DNA of 64,000 nt. Source: Ferruginibacter sp. GTDB taxonomy: Bacteria; Bacteroidota; Bacteroidia; Chitinophagales; Chitinophagaceae. The stretch spans positions 1-64,000 of the forward strand of contig JACMLJ010000095.1 in NCBI GenBank assembly GCA_014379625.1, in the 5' to 3' direction. Of this stretch, positions 54,670 through 63,768 are shown piece after piece (the first letter of the stretch is position 1; every line of letters starts with the position of its first letter). The translations under genes were made by a program, and so were the position numbers. The notes beneath the pieces are model-generated. The model did no database searches. It had not been told where the DNA came from and saw only the letters and a list, made by a program, of their open reading frames with translations.

Positions 54670-56052
54670 CTAATACATAGTTCTTATATTTTGTAAAAAC
54701 TGTTCTACTGCTTTGCGTACCGGGGTAGCTCCTGTAATATAATTATTGGACAGAATGGAAAAGATTAGAAATTTATTCTTTTTTGTGATCAAATACCCGC
54801 TTAAAGCACAGTTATTACTAAGGGTACCTGTTTTGGCAAAAATAAATCCCGCTTCCTTTTTATAATATGCGGCAAGGGTTCCTTCACCACCGGTAGGTAA
54901 AATATTTTCTAACCGCCCCATCCCGAATTCATTTTTCATTTTATTTAGGATGTACACAAATGATTGCGGTGTAAATAAATTATAGCGGCTCAGCCCGCTG
55001 CCATCTACCCATTTTGGTTTTTGGGGAATATCTTTGAGATCAGTATCTAAAAGGGTATCAATCATTTTTTCCACACGCATATAACCAAGGCGTTCGTTGC
55101 CCGCCATCAGTAAAGTTTGCTCCGCAAAAAAATTATCGCTGCGGTGCATCATGGGTTTAAACAGCGAGTCGGAAGGCTGGGAGTAAACAATGTTTTTTAA
55201 TGGTCGCTTATCATCCGCATCAGGCAAAATAGCTGCATGCAAAGTGTCTTGCAACATTTCTATAATATCCAAAGCATTTGGGTTAAATGGAACGGATAAA
55301 CGCTGATTGGTTCCATCTGTGAGGGTTATTAAATTATCATCCCATTTTTTTTGGAAATCAAAACCTTTTTCCAGACTGGTATGCTCCGGAATGAAATATT
55401 TTTGGCTGCCCGGGATGATAGATACAGTATTGCCTGTTTTTTTTATGCTCGTTAAATTCCCGTAAACAGGAAAATTACTTCTCTGTGTCATGTAAGCTTC
55501 TTTATAATCGTCCCAAGCCCAACCCCTTCCCATAAAATTATCTGTAAAGACAGCATTGGTAAATGTGATTCTTTTAAAATGGCTGAGCAAATCAAAAACC
55601 GGTTGGGATAGATATTCGGGATGCAGGAATGTAGGATCACCGGTAGGTTGTATACGCAGGCTGGAATCAGTATCAATTTCATAGCGCAATCCGGCAATGC
55701 TGTCACCGAGGTATTTCATTCCCGCGTACAGCGAAAACAATTTTGTATTAGAAGCCGGTATAAAATATTTTGTTGCATTGTAATTATACCAATACTGGTT
55801 GGTGGCCGGTTCGTAGATGCTGATACCGGTATGGCCTGTGCTGATGGCTGAATCTTTCAATAAAATTTTTGTAGCCAGTTTGGATATTTGTTTGGAAGTT
55901 GAACAGGAAGTTAACAATAACACCAAACCTGCAAGCAGGAACATTGCAGCTAAAATACTTTTAAAACCAGCCAGGGCGATGCTGCGATGATTATGATCAT
56001 TTCCGGCAGTGCCAGTGTCGGCAGTGTAATGATTTATTCTTTGAATAACCAT
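54670..56052 (-). CDS. dacB: D-alanyl-D-alanine carboxypeptidase/endopeptidase (PBP4 type)
   Basis: About 460 residues from ATG at 56052; the longer frame begins with TTG. The lipobox LLTSC lies about 45 residues in, so the true start may be later (ATG at 55944). Serine peptidase S13 motifs: SxxK in PASNTKLF, SDN in MHRSDNFFAE, and KTG in FAKTGTLSNN. The DGSGLSRYNLF segment is typical too. It trims or cuts peptidoglycan stem peptides in the periplasm. No operon partner; the neighbouring leftward gene is 58 bp or more away. Confidence 0.92.
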   Translation of the reverse strand: MVIQRINHYTADTGTAGNDHNHRSIALAGFKSILAAMFLLAGLVLLLTSCSTSKQISKLATKILLKDSAISTGHTGISIYEPATNQYWYNYNATKYFIPASNTKLFSLYAGMKYLGDSIAGLRYEIDTDSSLRIQPTGDPTFLHPEYLSQPVFDLLSHFKRITFTNAVFTDNFMGRGWAWDDYKEAYMTQRSNFPVYGNLTSIKKTGNTVSIIPGSQKYFIPEHTSLEKGFDFQKKWDDNLITLTDGTNQRLSVPFNPNALDIIEMLQDTLHAAILPDADDKRPLKNIVYSQPSDSLFKPMMHRSDNFFAEQTLLMAGNERLGYMRVEKMIDTLLDTDLKDIPQKPKWVDGSGLSRYNLFTPQSFVYILNKMKNEFGMGRLENILPTGGEGTLAAYYKKEAGFIFAKTGTLSNNCALSGYLITKKNKFLIFSILSNNYITGATPVRKAVEQFLQNIRTMY

Positions 56053-56160
56053 AAATTTTATTAATACAACTTTAATAACTGCTGCGGAAAATATTAGCAC
56101 ATTATCCAATTAGCTAATTAGCTAATTATTATACTATCTCAATTTTATATCATTTTTAAA

Positions 56161-57288
56161 TTAACCCCTCTCCTGTGCCCGTAGCCACCGTTCCGGAATT
56201 TCATTGCGGCTGGCATTCACATAATCCAGGTAACTGCAGGAAATCATTTTTTTATTGGGTAATTGCATCCACCAGCGGCCGGTTCTCCTGCTTTGTAAAA
56301 AAACAGTATCCACTTCCGCAAAAGCGGTATGAAATTCATTAAAAAGATTACTGTCTTCGAGTGGGGCTTCCTGTTTGCTCCGGCTTTTTCCATCTATAAA
56401 ATACCATAGCATCTGTGCAATTTGTTTGGCGGTGAGTTCATTCAGGTCTGCCTGCGGCTGGTAACCATAAATACCAAAACTACTCAACTGGTTGCTCATT
56501 CCTGCATAACGGGCAAGTATACAAGCTTCTTCACCGGTAAAGCCGTTAGGACTGTTTTGGTTAGCCGGGGCGTCGCTGTATTTAATGGCGCTGATATCAA
56601 AGCTTAATAAGCCGCTGTTGCGTAATACCGGTTCCATTTCTTCTATATTTTCTTTGGCAACTCCTACCCGGTAACAATCAAAGTGAAGCTTATCCATCGT
56701 TTCCAGCATACGGGGATGCACATAATAACTTTGGAAGCCGATATGGTTGTAATGCCTGACCATATTGGGCTCACTGGTTAACATTTCCAGCAAAAAATTC
56801 TCGCTTCTTAACGCGCTTTCACCCCGCAGATCAATGGTTGAATCTATACAGGTTGCTTCTGTTGTTTTCCCTAATTCTTTATAGGCTAAATACTGGGCCA
56901 GGGTAATATCGTGCGTACCGCCCAGCAGTAACACCGTTTTGTTCATTTTTAATAATTCAGTTACAACGGTTTTTATGGCAGCATAGCTATCATTTAAGGA
57001 GGCGCCGGTTTTTATATTGCCCCAATCAGCGATGGTTACATCAAAATGCCAGTAATGCAATAAGTATAATTGTTTGCGGATGGCAGTTGCCGCCTCAAAA
57101 CCATTGTTAAAAATACCCCCACCCCTAAACTCTCCAATACCCACTAAAACAATGTCTGCTGCTGATACATCGGGTATTTCGCCTTCATTTACGATAATAT
57201 GCCGGGCTAATTGTCCGTCATTATACCCGCTGTCTTCATTCAGTTCGTGAATATCTATGGGCACTAAAAAATCATGCAGGTTGTACAT
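56161..57288 (-). CDS. Arginase/formiminoglutamase-fold protein with incomplete metal site
   Basis: 375 residues. The ureohydrolase fold is recognisable. Of the six usual Mn ligands, GGTHD keeps the first His, CIDSTIDLR keeps the two Asp but replaces the middle His by Thr, and LSFDISAIKYSDAP keeps the first Asp but has Ser in place of the second. Two ligands are thus lost. Bacteroidota carry relatives of this type that are usually labelled formimidoylglutamase or arginase family. A change of metal or loss of catalysis is possible. No histidine-utilisation genes are nearby. The name should be treated as fold-level only. Confidence 0.85.
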   Translation of the reverse strand: MYNLHDFLVPIDIHELNEDSGYNDGQLARHIIVNEGEIPDVSAADIVLVGIGEFRGGGIFNNGFEAATAIRKQLYLLHYWHFDVTIADWGNIKTGASLNDSYAAIKTVVTELLKMNKTVLLLGGTHDITLAQYLAYKELGKTTEATCIDSTIDLRGESALRSENFLLEMLTSEPNMVRHYNHIGFQSYYVHPRMLETMDKLHFDCYRVGVAKENIEEMEPVLRNSGLLSFDISAIKYSDAPANQNSPNGFTGEEACILARYAGMSNQLSSFGIYGYQPQADLNELTAKQIAQMLWYFIDGKSRSKQEAPLEDSNLFNEFHTAFAEVDTVFLQSRRTGRWWMQLPNKKMISCSYLDYVNASRNEIPERWLRAQERG

Positions 57289-57617
57289 CCGTTTTAATTT
57301 GCAGCAAACTTAAGGAAGATAGTTGATAGTTTGTGAACCCTTGTTCCGGCCCGGCAATTCCTGGTTAACGAGTCAAAATTAACACGAGAGTACTGCAATT
57401 TCTTCTTATATCTAGCGATTAAAACCGCCCGTTGCGGAAGGATATTTTGTCATGAAATGTTCATACATCCCGGCTTCATGCCGGCAATCATTATTTGCCA
57501 TCGGGACTATGGTTCATGAAAAACGAACCGGTCAGCAAGTGGATGAAAAACATGAAATTAATAAGCCGTAGCTAAGCCGATATATCCGGCATTCGGCAAA
57601 TATTATCCAACTCAATG
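57289..57617. other. 329-bp gene-free stretch left of tRNA-Val
   Basis: No coding frame or repeat seen; small frames here lack start context and similarity. Confidence 0.5.
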
Positions 57618-57692
57618 TGGGCTGTGCCGGGCTCGAACCAGCGACCCTCACGTTGTCGACGTGATGCTCTGAACCAACTGAGCTAACAGCCC
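57618..57692 (-). tRNA. tRNA-Val (anticodon GAC)
   Basis: A full cloverleaf on the minus strand: acceptor GGGCTGT/ACAGCCC (7 bp), D arm GCTC/GAGC, anticodon arm TCACG-TCGACAA-CGTGA, five-base variable loop, T arm GCTGG-TTCGAGC-CCGGC, and discriminator A. CCA is not encoded (ACA follows). The anticodon is GAC, so valine. Position 33 reads C instead of the near-universal T. Confidence 0.9.
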
Positions 57693-57956
57693 CTGAACGG
57701 AGTGCAAAGTATAAAAATTAAAACAATCTTCCTTTTTTGTTTCCAGGCTAGTACACTTTGCCCGGCCTCCATCGGTAAAAACAATCCAGGATATTGTGCC
57801 TTTCATTTTTTGGGGTACATTTTTAAATTTGGACAAAAACTTACCAAAGATTGCAGATAGGCAGGGTGTTGCAGTTCTACCAGTGGGATTTTATTGTGAA
57901 GCGAACGACTGCCTGGTAATTGTAATAGATATTTTAAGCCGTAGGTCTGAAGACAG
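57693..57956. other. Spacer between tRNA-Val and selD
   Basis: No gene or repeat seen in these 264 bp; a short minus-strand frame overlaps the tRNA and was rejected. Confidence 0.5.
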
Positions 57957-59015
57957 TTAGCCCTTCACCATTACGGTTTTTTCTGCCAGCTTTGAAAAAT
58001 ATCCAATTGGACTAATAAATTTGTTCAACCCATATTCCTGTAAAATATTTGTCACCTGACCAATAGCCGATGGATTCACCGCTATCAATAAACCACCGCT
58101 TGTTTGCGGATCGGCCAGTATTGCTTTTTGATACTCACTGGCACCGCTTATTTTTTCGCCATAACTATCCCAGTTCCGGTTGGTACCGCCCGGCACTGAT
58201 TTTTGGTCAACATATCTTTTTAGGTCATTAATGATAAGCGGTACATTTTTAAAATCAATCACCGCAGTTAACCCGCTGCCTTCCGCCATTTCTACAAGGT
58301 GACCCAATAATCCAAAGCCGGTAACATCGGTCATAGCACTTATTCCTTTTACATTACCCAATGCTTCCCCGATTTTATTCAATTGCATCATCAGCGCTGC
58401 CGCTACACCGCTATGTTCTGCCAGTAAGATCCCTTTTTTTTCCGCGGTGGTTAAAATACCTACACCCAATGGTTTGGTTAAAAACAACAGGTCGCCCGGT
58501 TTAGCGAGGTTATTTTGTTTTATATTTTCAATTGCCACCAGGCCGTTAACTGCCAATCCAAATATAGGTTCAGGTGAATCTATGCTATGACCACCTGCGA
58601 GTGGTATGCCCGCTTCGGCACAAATACTCCTGCTCCCTTCAATTACTTTTTGTGCAATAGAAGGAGGTAAAATATTTACCGGCCAGCCGAGGATAGCGAT
58701 GGCCAAAATAGGTTTGCCCCCCATCGCATACACATCGCTGATAGCATTGGCGGAAGCGATCCTTCCAAATTCAAAGGGATCATCCACAATGGGCATAAAA
58801 AAATCAGTGGTGGAGATCAATGCCGTTCCGTTGCCGAGATCATATACCGCAGCATCATCCTTACTATGATTGCCTACAATGAGTTTATCATTGTCGGGCC
58901 TGGCCGTATTACTCGTTAATATTTCATCAAGAATTTTAGGTGATATTTTACAGCCACATCCCGCCCCATGGGAATATTGCGTAAGTTTGATATCTGCCGA
59001 ACCTATAGTTTCCAT
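57957..59015 (-). CDS. selD: Selenide, water dikinase (selenophosphate synthetase)
   Basis: About 352 residues from the second ATG (59015, METIGSADIKLTQYSHGAGC); the first ATG is one codon upstream. It makes selenophosphate from selenide and ATP. The active-site Cys20 and Lys23 are in SHGAGCGCK, matching E. coli Cys17 and Lys20, so it is the Cys form. Further landmarks are VYDLGNGTALISTTDFFMPI, DVYAMGGKPILAIAI, and GGHSIDSPEP. It is last in a three-gene leftward operon with mnmH, and is 19 bp after the intervening gene. No selA or selB is seen, so selenium is most likely used here for selenouridine in tRNA. Confidence 0.95.
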   Translation of the reverse strand: METIGSADIKLTQYSHGAGCGCKISPKILDEILTSNTARPDNDKLIVGNHSKDDAAVYDLGNGTALISTTDFFMPIVDDPFEFGRIASANAISDVYAMGGKPILAIAILGWPVNILPPSIAQKVIEGSRSICAEAGIPLAGGHSIDSPEPIFGLAVNGLVAIENIKQNNLAKPGDLLFLTKPLGVGILTTAEKKGILLAEHSGVAAALMMQLNKIGEALGNVKGISAMTDVTGFGLLGHLVEMAEGSGLTAVIDFKNVPLIINDLKRYVDQKSVPGGTNRNWDSYGEKISGASEYQKAILADPQTSGGLLIAVNPSAIGQVTNILQEYGLNKFISPIGYFSKLAEKTVMVKG

Positions 59016-59034
59016 CATGTTCCTTTCTTTAATT

Positions 59035-60645
59035 TTATTTTATTCTTCGTCTTAATAAAATAGCCGCATTCGTTTTTAAATCCGCACTAAACCTCACTTC
59101 ATATCTTTTTTCCCCATCCATGATTACCATTAAACCGGTGTTGGGGGGTATGCTACCCAAATTTTCAGCATACATTACCATTGATAAAGAATCCATACTC
59201 CCTTTTTCCATATAAATTGTTTTGCTGTTGGCCTTTGTTGAAAGCCCCTGCCTGGCAAAGATTATCTGTCCATTCATCAAAACACTTACGGTATCACCAT
59301 CTACATCGCCGTTGTCATATAATGTTAATACCAAACTATCCGAATCAAAAAATACGGCCTGGGTATTGTTCATTTTCCTTTCTAAAACTTCTGCGGCGGC
59401 CATTGCAACAGGTATTCCCTTTTGCCCTCCGGCACGATCCGGTAAAACTTTAGGCGCTATAGTTTCTGGTCTAATGGGTTCATACAAAGGGTTAGCAGCA
59501 GGCGTTATGCTACTATTTACTAAAGGCGCGGTCAGTATTCCGGGATTTTTTTCATCGACTGGTTTATTAACAATTTTGGGAGCAGGCAAATTTATCTTTT
59601 GGGCAGGCTGCTTTTCGTTGGCAGCAATTGCTTTTTGTTTATTTTCCGGCGGAAGGTTCTTTGCTGCAGGCTTTAATATTGCGGGTTGATTATTTTCCTT
59701 TTTAGTATCATTGGCTACAACGACTTCTTTCTTTTGCTGGGTTACAGGCCCGGTAACCGATGGCGGTTTATTAACCGGTACTTTAACAAGTTCATCAACC
59801 GGTTTAATTTTTACAGCACCCGAATCCTTTGGTATTAAGGCAGGTATCCCTGTAGCAACCACAGGCGAAGTAATTGCTTTGGTTTTATCAACAGGAGGCA
59901 TTTTTACAAAGGGCTGACCGGCAGGTTTGTCTTCCTCTTTTCCCGGTACTTTTACCAGTACTGCTGCACCTGTTTTTTCTCCAGGCAAAGGCGCAGCAAT
60001 CTCTTTTGGATTGTCAATAACTGCAGGCACTGGAGTTACCGGTATGGTTGATTTAACTGGGTTAGCCGGTTTTTCATTGATGGCAATAACTGGCGCAGGT
60101 GCTTCTATTGGCTGCACAAAAGAAAGGTCCTTGTCCAATTTCAACTCTACCAGTTTTTTAAATAAAACCAGGGGCCTGTAATCAATGGCCCGTTGTAACT
60201 GCAAGCTTCCGGTAAGCGGACTGTATTCCTTCGTTTGGTTAGTGCTCCAGTTACCAGTCAGCAGCATTGCCGTATCGGTCATTAAAAGATTTACCACACT
60301 CAGTTGCCTTACTTTCCTGGGGGCAGGGGCGCTATAGTTATTTGAAATCAATGTAATGTCTTCAATGATCACGAGGTCATCCTTTCGTTTTATCTTTATC
60401 CTTTTTACGCCCAGCTCCTGTTTACCATCAATATCAAACAAGGTGTAAGAATACCCTGTTAGTTTTCCTTTTTCTTCACTGATCGCAATTTGGTAAGGTA
60501 AGATTTTTTTTGTGGTATCATTATACAATGATCCTTTCCATAAACCTGTTATATCCTGCTGCACTGGCCGGGCAGGCTGTGCAAAAAAATGAAGGGGTAA
60601 AAAGACCAGGATAAATATTATTGTATTAAGCAGTTGCCGTTTCAT
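59035..60645 (-). CDS. Exported protein of unknown function within the selenouridine operon
   Basis: 536 residues with a signal peptide (MKRQLLNTIIFILVFLPLHF). Three parts can be seen. An N-terminal domain (about 25-180) has ITGLWKGSLYNDTTKK and a lipocalin-like alternation of strands. A Pro/Lys/Val-rich linker (about 190-410) has repeats such as PVNKPPS. A C-terminal domain (about 420-536) includes TLYDNGDVDGDTVSVLMNG. Its stop is 19 bp before selD, and its start overlaps the mnmH coding end by 20 bp, so it is almost certainly co-transcribed with both. Why an exported protein lies between two cytoplasmic selenium enzymes is not clear. I do not recognise a family name. Confidence 0.75.
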   Translation of the reverse strand: MKRQLLNTIIFILVFLPLHFFAQPARPVQQDITGLWKGSLYNDTTKKILPYQIAISEEKGKLTGYSYTLFDIDGKQELGVKRIKIKRKDDLVIIEDITLISNNYSAPAPRKVRQLSVVNLLMTDTAMLLTGNWSTNQTKEYSPLTGSLQLQRAIDYRPLVLFKKLVELKLDKDLSFVQPIEAPAPVIAINEKPANPVKSTIPVTPVPAVIDNPKEIAAPLPGEKTGAAVLVKVPGKEEDKPAGQPFVKMPPVDKTKAITSPVVATGIPALIPKDSGAVKIKPVDELVKVPVNKPPSVTGPVTQQKKEVVVANDTKKENNQPAILKPAAKNLPPENKQKAIAANEKQPAQKINLPAPKIVNKPVDEKNPGILTAPLVNSSITPAANPLYEPIRPETIAPKVLPDRAGGQKGIPVAMAAAEVLERKMNNTQAVFFDSDSLVLTLYDNGDVDGDTVSVLMNGQIIFARQGLSTKANSKTIYMEKGSMDSLSMVMYAENLGSIPPNTGLMVIMDGEKRYEVRFSADLKTNAAILLRRRIK

Positions 60646-61774
60646 TGATCAGTGTATTAGTGATAGTTTTTACATCAACGCTTGCGCAACCTATTTTATT
60701 TAATATTGCCGGCAGATTTTCCCTGTTTAACAACGCTTTCTCATAACATTTATCGTAATACTTCAACAGAACGCGGAAGCATTCTTTGTAATTATTTTCC
60801 AATAAATAACTGACAGCTGTTTTTGTTTCCAGGCCGCCCAATCTTTTTTGAATTCGTATGATAGCATTTACAAGGTTTTCTTTTTCAAATTTTCCATATT
60901 CCTCCGTAAGATAGCTGAGTCGTTCTTCAAAAGGGATATCTATAAAAGTAACAGGACTGTTTCGCATGGTATCCCATAGGGCTGTTGGGATATTCAGCAG
61001 CCCGATACGCTGGCTTTCATCCTCCAGGTAAATGACACCCGCCTGGCCAGGCAACAATGCCGCGTCTTGCTCTGAAACCAATAACGTATGACTTGTTTTC
61101 AAAAGCTCTTCCGCAAGTAAATTCTCAAACATTTCCTGCGAGGGCTGCGGCTTTTCTCCAAACGCGCCAAAAGCAGATCCTTTATGGTTTGCCAATCCTT
61201 CCAAATCGATAACATTTTTGCCTGCACGCTTTAATTGGTGCAGTACCAATGTTTTTCCCGAACCCGTATACCCGCCCAAAATCAAAAACCTGTATTGTTT
61301 TTCAAACTGTGACCTTGCCCATTTCCGGTAAGCTTTATATCCTCCTGTCAAGGTATATACTTTACATCCATACAGATCTAACAACCAGGCCACCCCGGCA
61401 CTACGCATTCCTCCACGCCAGCAATGCACCAGTACGCAATTGCCAACTGGCAAACGGACTGTTTCATTGGTAATCTTTTCTTCCTCGTTATTGCCCAATG
61501 CCTGTTGCCTGTTGCCCATTATGCTTTCTGCGTCCTCCACCATTTTCCGCATTTTCACTCCAAAGTAATCCAGCCCGGTCTTTATGGCTTTTTCCCTGCT
61601 TTCCTGTTTGTAGGCAGTTCCTACTACTTTTCTTTCTTCATCTGTAAACAATGGCAGGTTATATGCACCGGGTATATGGGCATGCCCGTACTCGCCGGGG
61701 CTGCGTACGTCCAGTACAGGAAATTGTTTAGCGAGTTCCAGAAATTGTTCTATTGTAGTTTTTTGTACAGCCAA
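60626..61774 (-). CDS. mnmH: tRNA 2-selenouridine synthase
   Basis: 382 residues. MnmH (SelU/YbbB) replaces sulfur by selenium at U34 of tRNAs using selenophosphate. The rhodanese domain includes VLDVRSPGEYGHAHIPGAYN, and the catalytic Cys118 is in VLVHCWRGGMRS, matching E. coli Cys97. The P-loop domain begins GGYTGSGKT at about residue 168. The start is TTG at 61774, with a stop codon upstream in frame and a purine-rich AAAGAGGAAA before it. Residues about 84-113 are an insertion encoded by a low-complexity repeat. It heads the operon. Confidence 0.93.
   Translation of the reverse strand: MAVQKTTIEQFLELAKQFPVLDVRSPGEYGHAHIPGAYNLPLFTDEERKVVGTAYKQESREKAIKTGLDYFGVKMRKMVEDAESIMGNRQQALGNNEEEKITNETVRLPVGNCVLVHCWRGGMRSAGVAWLLDLYGCKVYTLTGGYKAYRKWARSQFEKQYRFLILGGYTGSGKTLVLHQLKRAGKNVIDLEGLANHKGSAFGAFGEKPQPSQEMFENLLAEELLKTSHTLLVSEQDAALLPGQAGVIYLEDESQRIGLLNIPTALWDTMRNSPVTFIDIPFEERLSYLTEEYGKFEKENLVNAIIRIQKRLGGLETKTAVSYLLENNYKECFRVLLKYYDKCYEKALLNRENLPAILNKIGCASVDVKTITNTLINETATA
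61491..61520. repeat. Short tandem repeat inside mnmH
   Basis: A heptamer GCCTGTT is repeated twice within a longer G/C-T-rich stretch (CCTGTTGCCTGTTGCCC). It encodes part of the MGNRQQALGNN insertion between the rhodanese core and the catalytic Cys loop. In frame, no stop created. Confidence 0.6.
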
Positions 61775-62118
61775 TTGTTTCCTCTTTTTTTACTTTCATA
61801 AAACGAAAACGAAATCCTTTCGCGCTTCTAAAAATATCATGCTTATAAAAATCTTATTGCGGTATAAATTTGATTGAACACCTGGTTACATAATCCGATA
61901 ATTACCGGTTTGGCAGGAATGAAAATTATTTCTTTTTAAAAGATTTCAATCATATAATTTGCCGGTTATTTTGCCTCGATAAAATGAGATGATTATAATT
62001 ACCCAGGGCATAAAATTTTTAAAAGCTATTATCTTTCTTTTTAACAAAATAAAAAGCTGCCGAAAAAATTCAGCAGCTCTACATATGGTCTTTTCAGTCA
62101 ACTAAACAACCAGTCGCT
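61775..62118. other. 344-bp gene-free stretch between rho and mnmH
   Basis: Contains the terminator of rho at 62044-62078. The part up to 61990 is AT-rich and may hold the mnmH promoter; no exact box was found. Confidence 0.5.
62044..62078 (-). terminator. Intrinsic terminator downstream of rho
   Basis: On the minus strand AGCTGCTGAA, TTTT loop, TTCGGCAGCT (one T-G pair), then a T-rich tract. It lies 40 bp after the rho stop. Confidence 0.85.
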
Positions 62119-63768
62119 TTATCCGTTCATCGAAGTCAGGAACTCCGCATTGTCTTTCGTACCCTTCATATTCTTCAATAAAGTATTCAATGCTTCTTCA
62201 GGATTCATGTCGGCCATGTGTTTGCGCAATACCCACATACGCTGGAAGGTTTCCTTATCGAGCAGTAAATCATCCCTTCTGGTAGAAGAAGCAACGATAT
62301 CAATAGCCGGGTAAATACGGCGGTTAGACAATCTCCTGTCTAGTTGCAGTTCCATGTTACCGGTACCTTTAAATTCTTCAAAGATCACTTCGTCCATCTT
62401 ACTGCCGGTATCAACCAGTGCCGTTGCGATAATGGTCAATGATCCTCCAAATTCTATCTTACGTGCCGCGCCAAAAAACTGTTTGGGTTTTTGCATTGCA
62501 TTTGCTTCCACACCTCCACTCAGCACCTTGCCGCTTGAAGGCGCCACCGTATTATGCGCCCTTGCCAAACGGGTAATACTATCCAGCAGGATCACCACAT
62601 CATGACCGCACTCTACCAAACGTTTTGCTTTTTGTAAAGCGATGGTAGACACTTTTACATGTTTTTCGGCCGGTTCATCAAAAGTAGAAGCAATTACCTC
62701 TGCCTTAACACTACGCTCCATATCCGTAACTTCTTCCGGCCTTTCATCCACCAACACAATCATCAGGTAACATTCCGGGTGGTTTTCAGCAATTGCATTT
62801 GCCAGTTCTTTCAGCAACATGGTCTTACCGGTTTTTGGCTGTGCAACAATCAATCCACGCTGGCCTTTACCAATAGGCGTAAACAGGTCCATTATCCTTG
62901 TACTGTAATTATTGGATGTGGTAGTAAGGTTTAATTTTTCAAAAGGAAACAAGGGTGTCAGGTAATCAAACGGTACCCTGTCCCTTACTTCATCCGGGCT
63001 CTTTCCATTTATGGTTTCTACTTTTAATAAGGCAAAATATTTTTCACCTTCTTTCGGCGGACGAACAGATCCATAAACGGTATCGCCTGTTTTTAATCCA
63101 AACAGTTTTATTTGAGAAGGCGACACATAAATATCATCAGGTGAAGATAAATAATTGTAATCGCTGCTTCTTAAAAATCCATATCCGTCCGGCATCATTT
63201 CCAATACACCTTCTCCTAAAATGATACCATCAAACTCAATATTAAATACCTGGTTGTCCCTGCGCTGAAGGTACTGTTTGCCTGCATACTGATTTTGCTG
63301 ATTGTTTTCATTTTGCTGCAATTCCGGTTGCTGCTGCTGTATATCTTCTTCCTGCAGCAAAGATGCTATGGCGGCGGGTATTGTACTTTGTTCATTTGTG
63401 ATGGGTTGCAGTTCTTCATCGTCCTCATCATCTTCAGGTTCTACTTTCTTTACCACCCTTTTTTTATCCAGTGTATGGTCGTTTTTTCTCCCGGGTTTTT
63501 GTTCAGCCCTGGGTTCAGTTTTAGGCTTTTCGGGTATCACTGCAACTTCTTCTGCGACAATGGCGGGAGCAACTTTTAGTGTACGTTTACGTTTCGGTTT
63601 TTCCTCTTCTCCGCTTTTGGTTTCTGCATTCATAATGGATTGATTGTCCAGGATTTTGTAAATAAGGTCCTGTTTATCTATTTTTTTAAAATTGGGAATA
63701 GCAAGCTGTTCTGCAATATCCTGCAACTCAGGAACGAGCATATCGTTCAGTTGTAAAATGTCGTACAT
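62119..63768 (-). CDS. rho: Transcription termination factor Rho
   Basis: 549 residues, longer than E. coli Rho (419). A Rho_N helical domain (about 1-45) is followed by a long charged, Gln-rich linker (about 50-175) typical of Bacteroidota Rho. Next come the RNA-binding cold-shock-like domain (EGVLEMMPDGYGFLRSSDYN), then the ATPase core with the P-loop AQPKTGKT near residue 309, LVDERPEEVTDMER, LLDSITRLARAHN, and the Q/R-loop region. It is a hexameric helicase that ends untranslated transcripts. An antisense reading of the linker gives long but spurious frames. Confidence 0.97.
   Translation of the reverse strand: MYDILQLNDMLVPELQDIAEQLAIPNFKKIDKQDLIYKILDNQSIMNAETKSGEEEKPKRKRTLKVAPAIVAEEVAVIPEKPKTEPRAEQKPGRKNDHTLDKKRVVKKVEPEDDEDDEELQPITNEQSTIPAAIASLLQEEDIQQQQPELQQNENNQQNQYAGKQYLQRRDNQVFNIEFDGIILGEGVLEMMPDGYGFLRSSDYNYLSSPDDIYVSPSQIKLFGLKTGDTVYGSVRPPKEGEKYFALLKVETINGKSPDEVRDRVPFDYLTPLFPFEKLNLTTTSNNYSTRIMDLFTPIGKGQRGLIVAQPKTGKTMLLKELANAIAENHPECYLMIVLVDERPEEVTDMERSVKAEVIASTFDEPAEKHVKVSTIALQKAKRLVECGHDVVILLDSITRLARAHNTVAPSSGKVLSGGVEANAMQKPKQFFGAARKIEFGGSLTIIATALVDTGSKMDEVIFEEFKGTGNMELQLDRRLSNRRIYPAIDIVASSTRRDDLLLDKETFQRMWVLRKHMADMNPEEALNTLLKNMKGTKDNAEFLTSMNG

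Noticed and set aside
57648..57836. Minus-strand frame overlapping tRNA-Val
   Set aside because: It runs through the tRNA gene and resembles no protein.
63302..63643. Ser/Phe/Cys-rich frames opposite the rho linker
   Set aside because: They are the antisense of a Gln/Glu/Lys-rich coding linker, which opens spurious frames.
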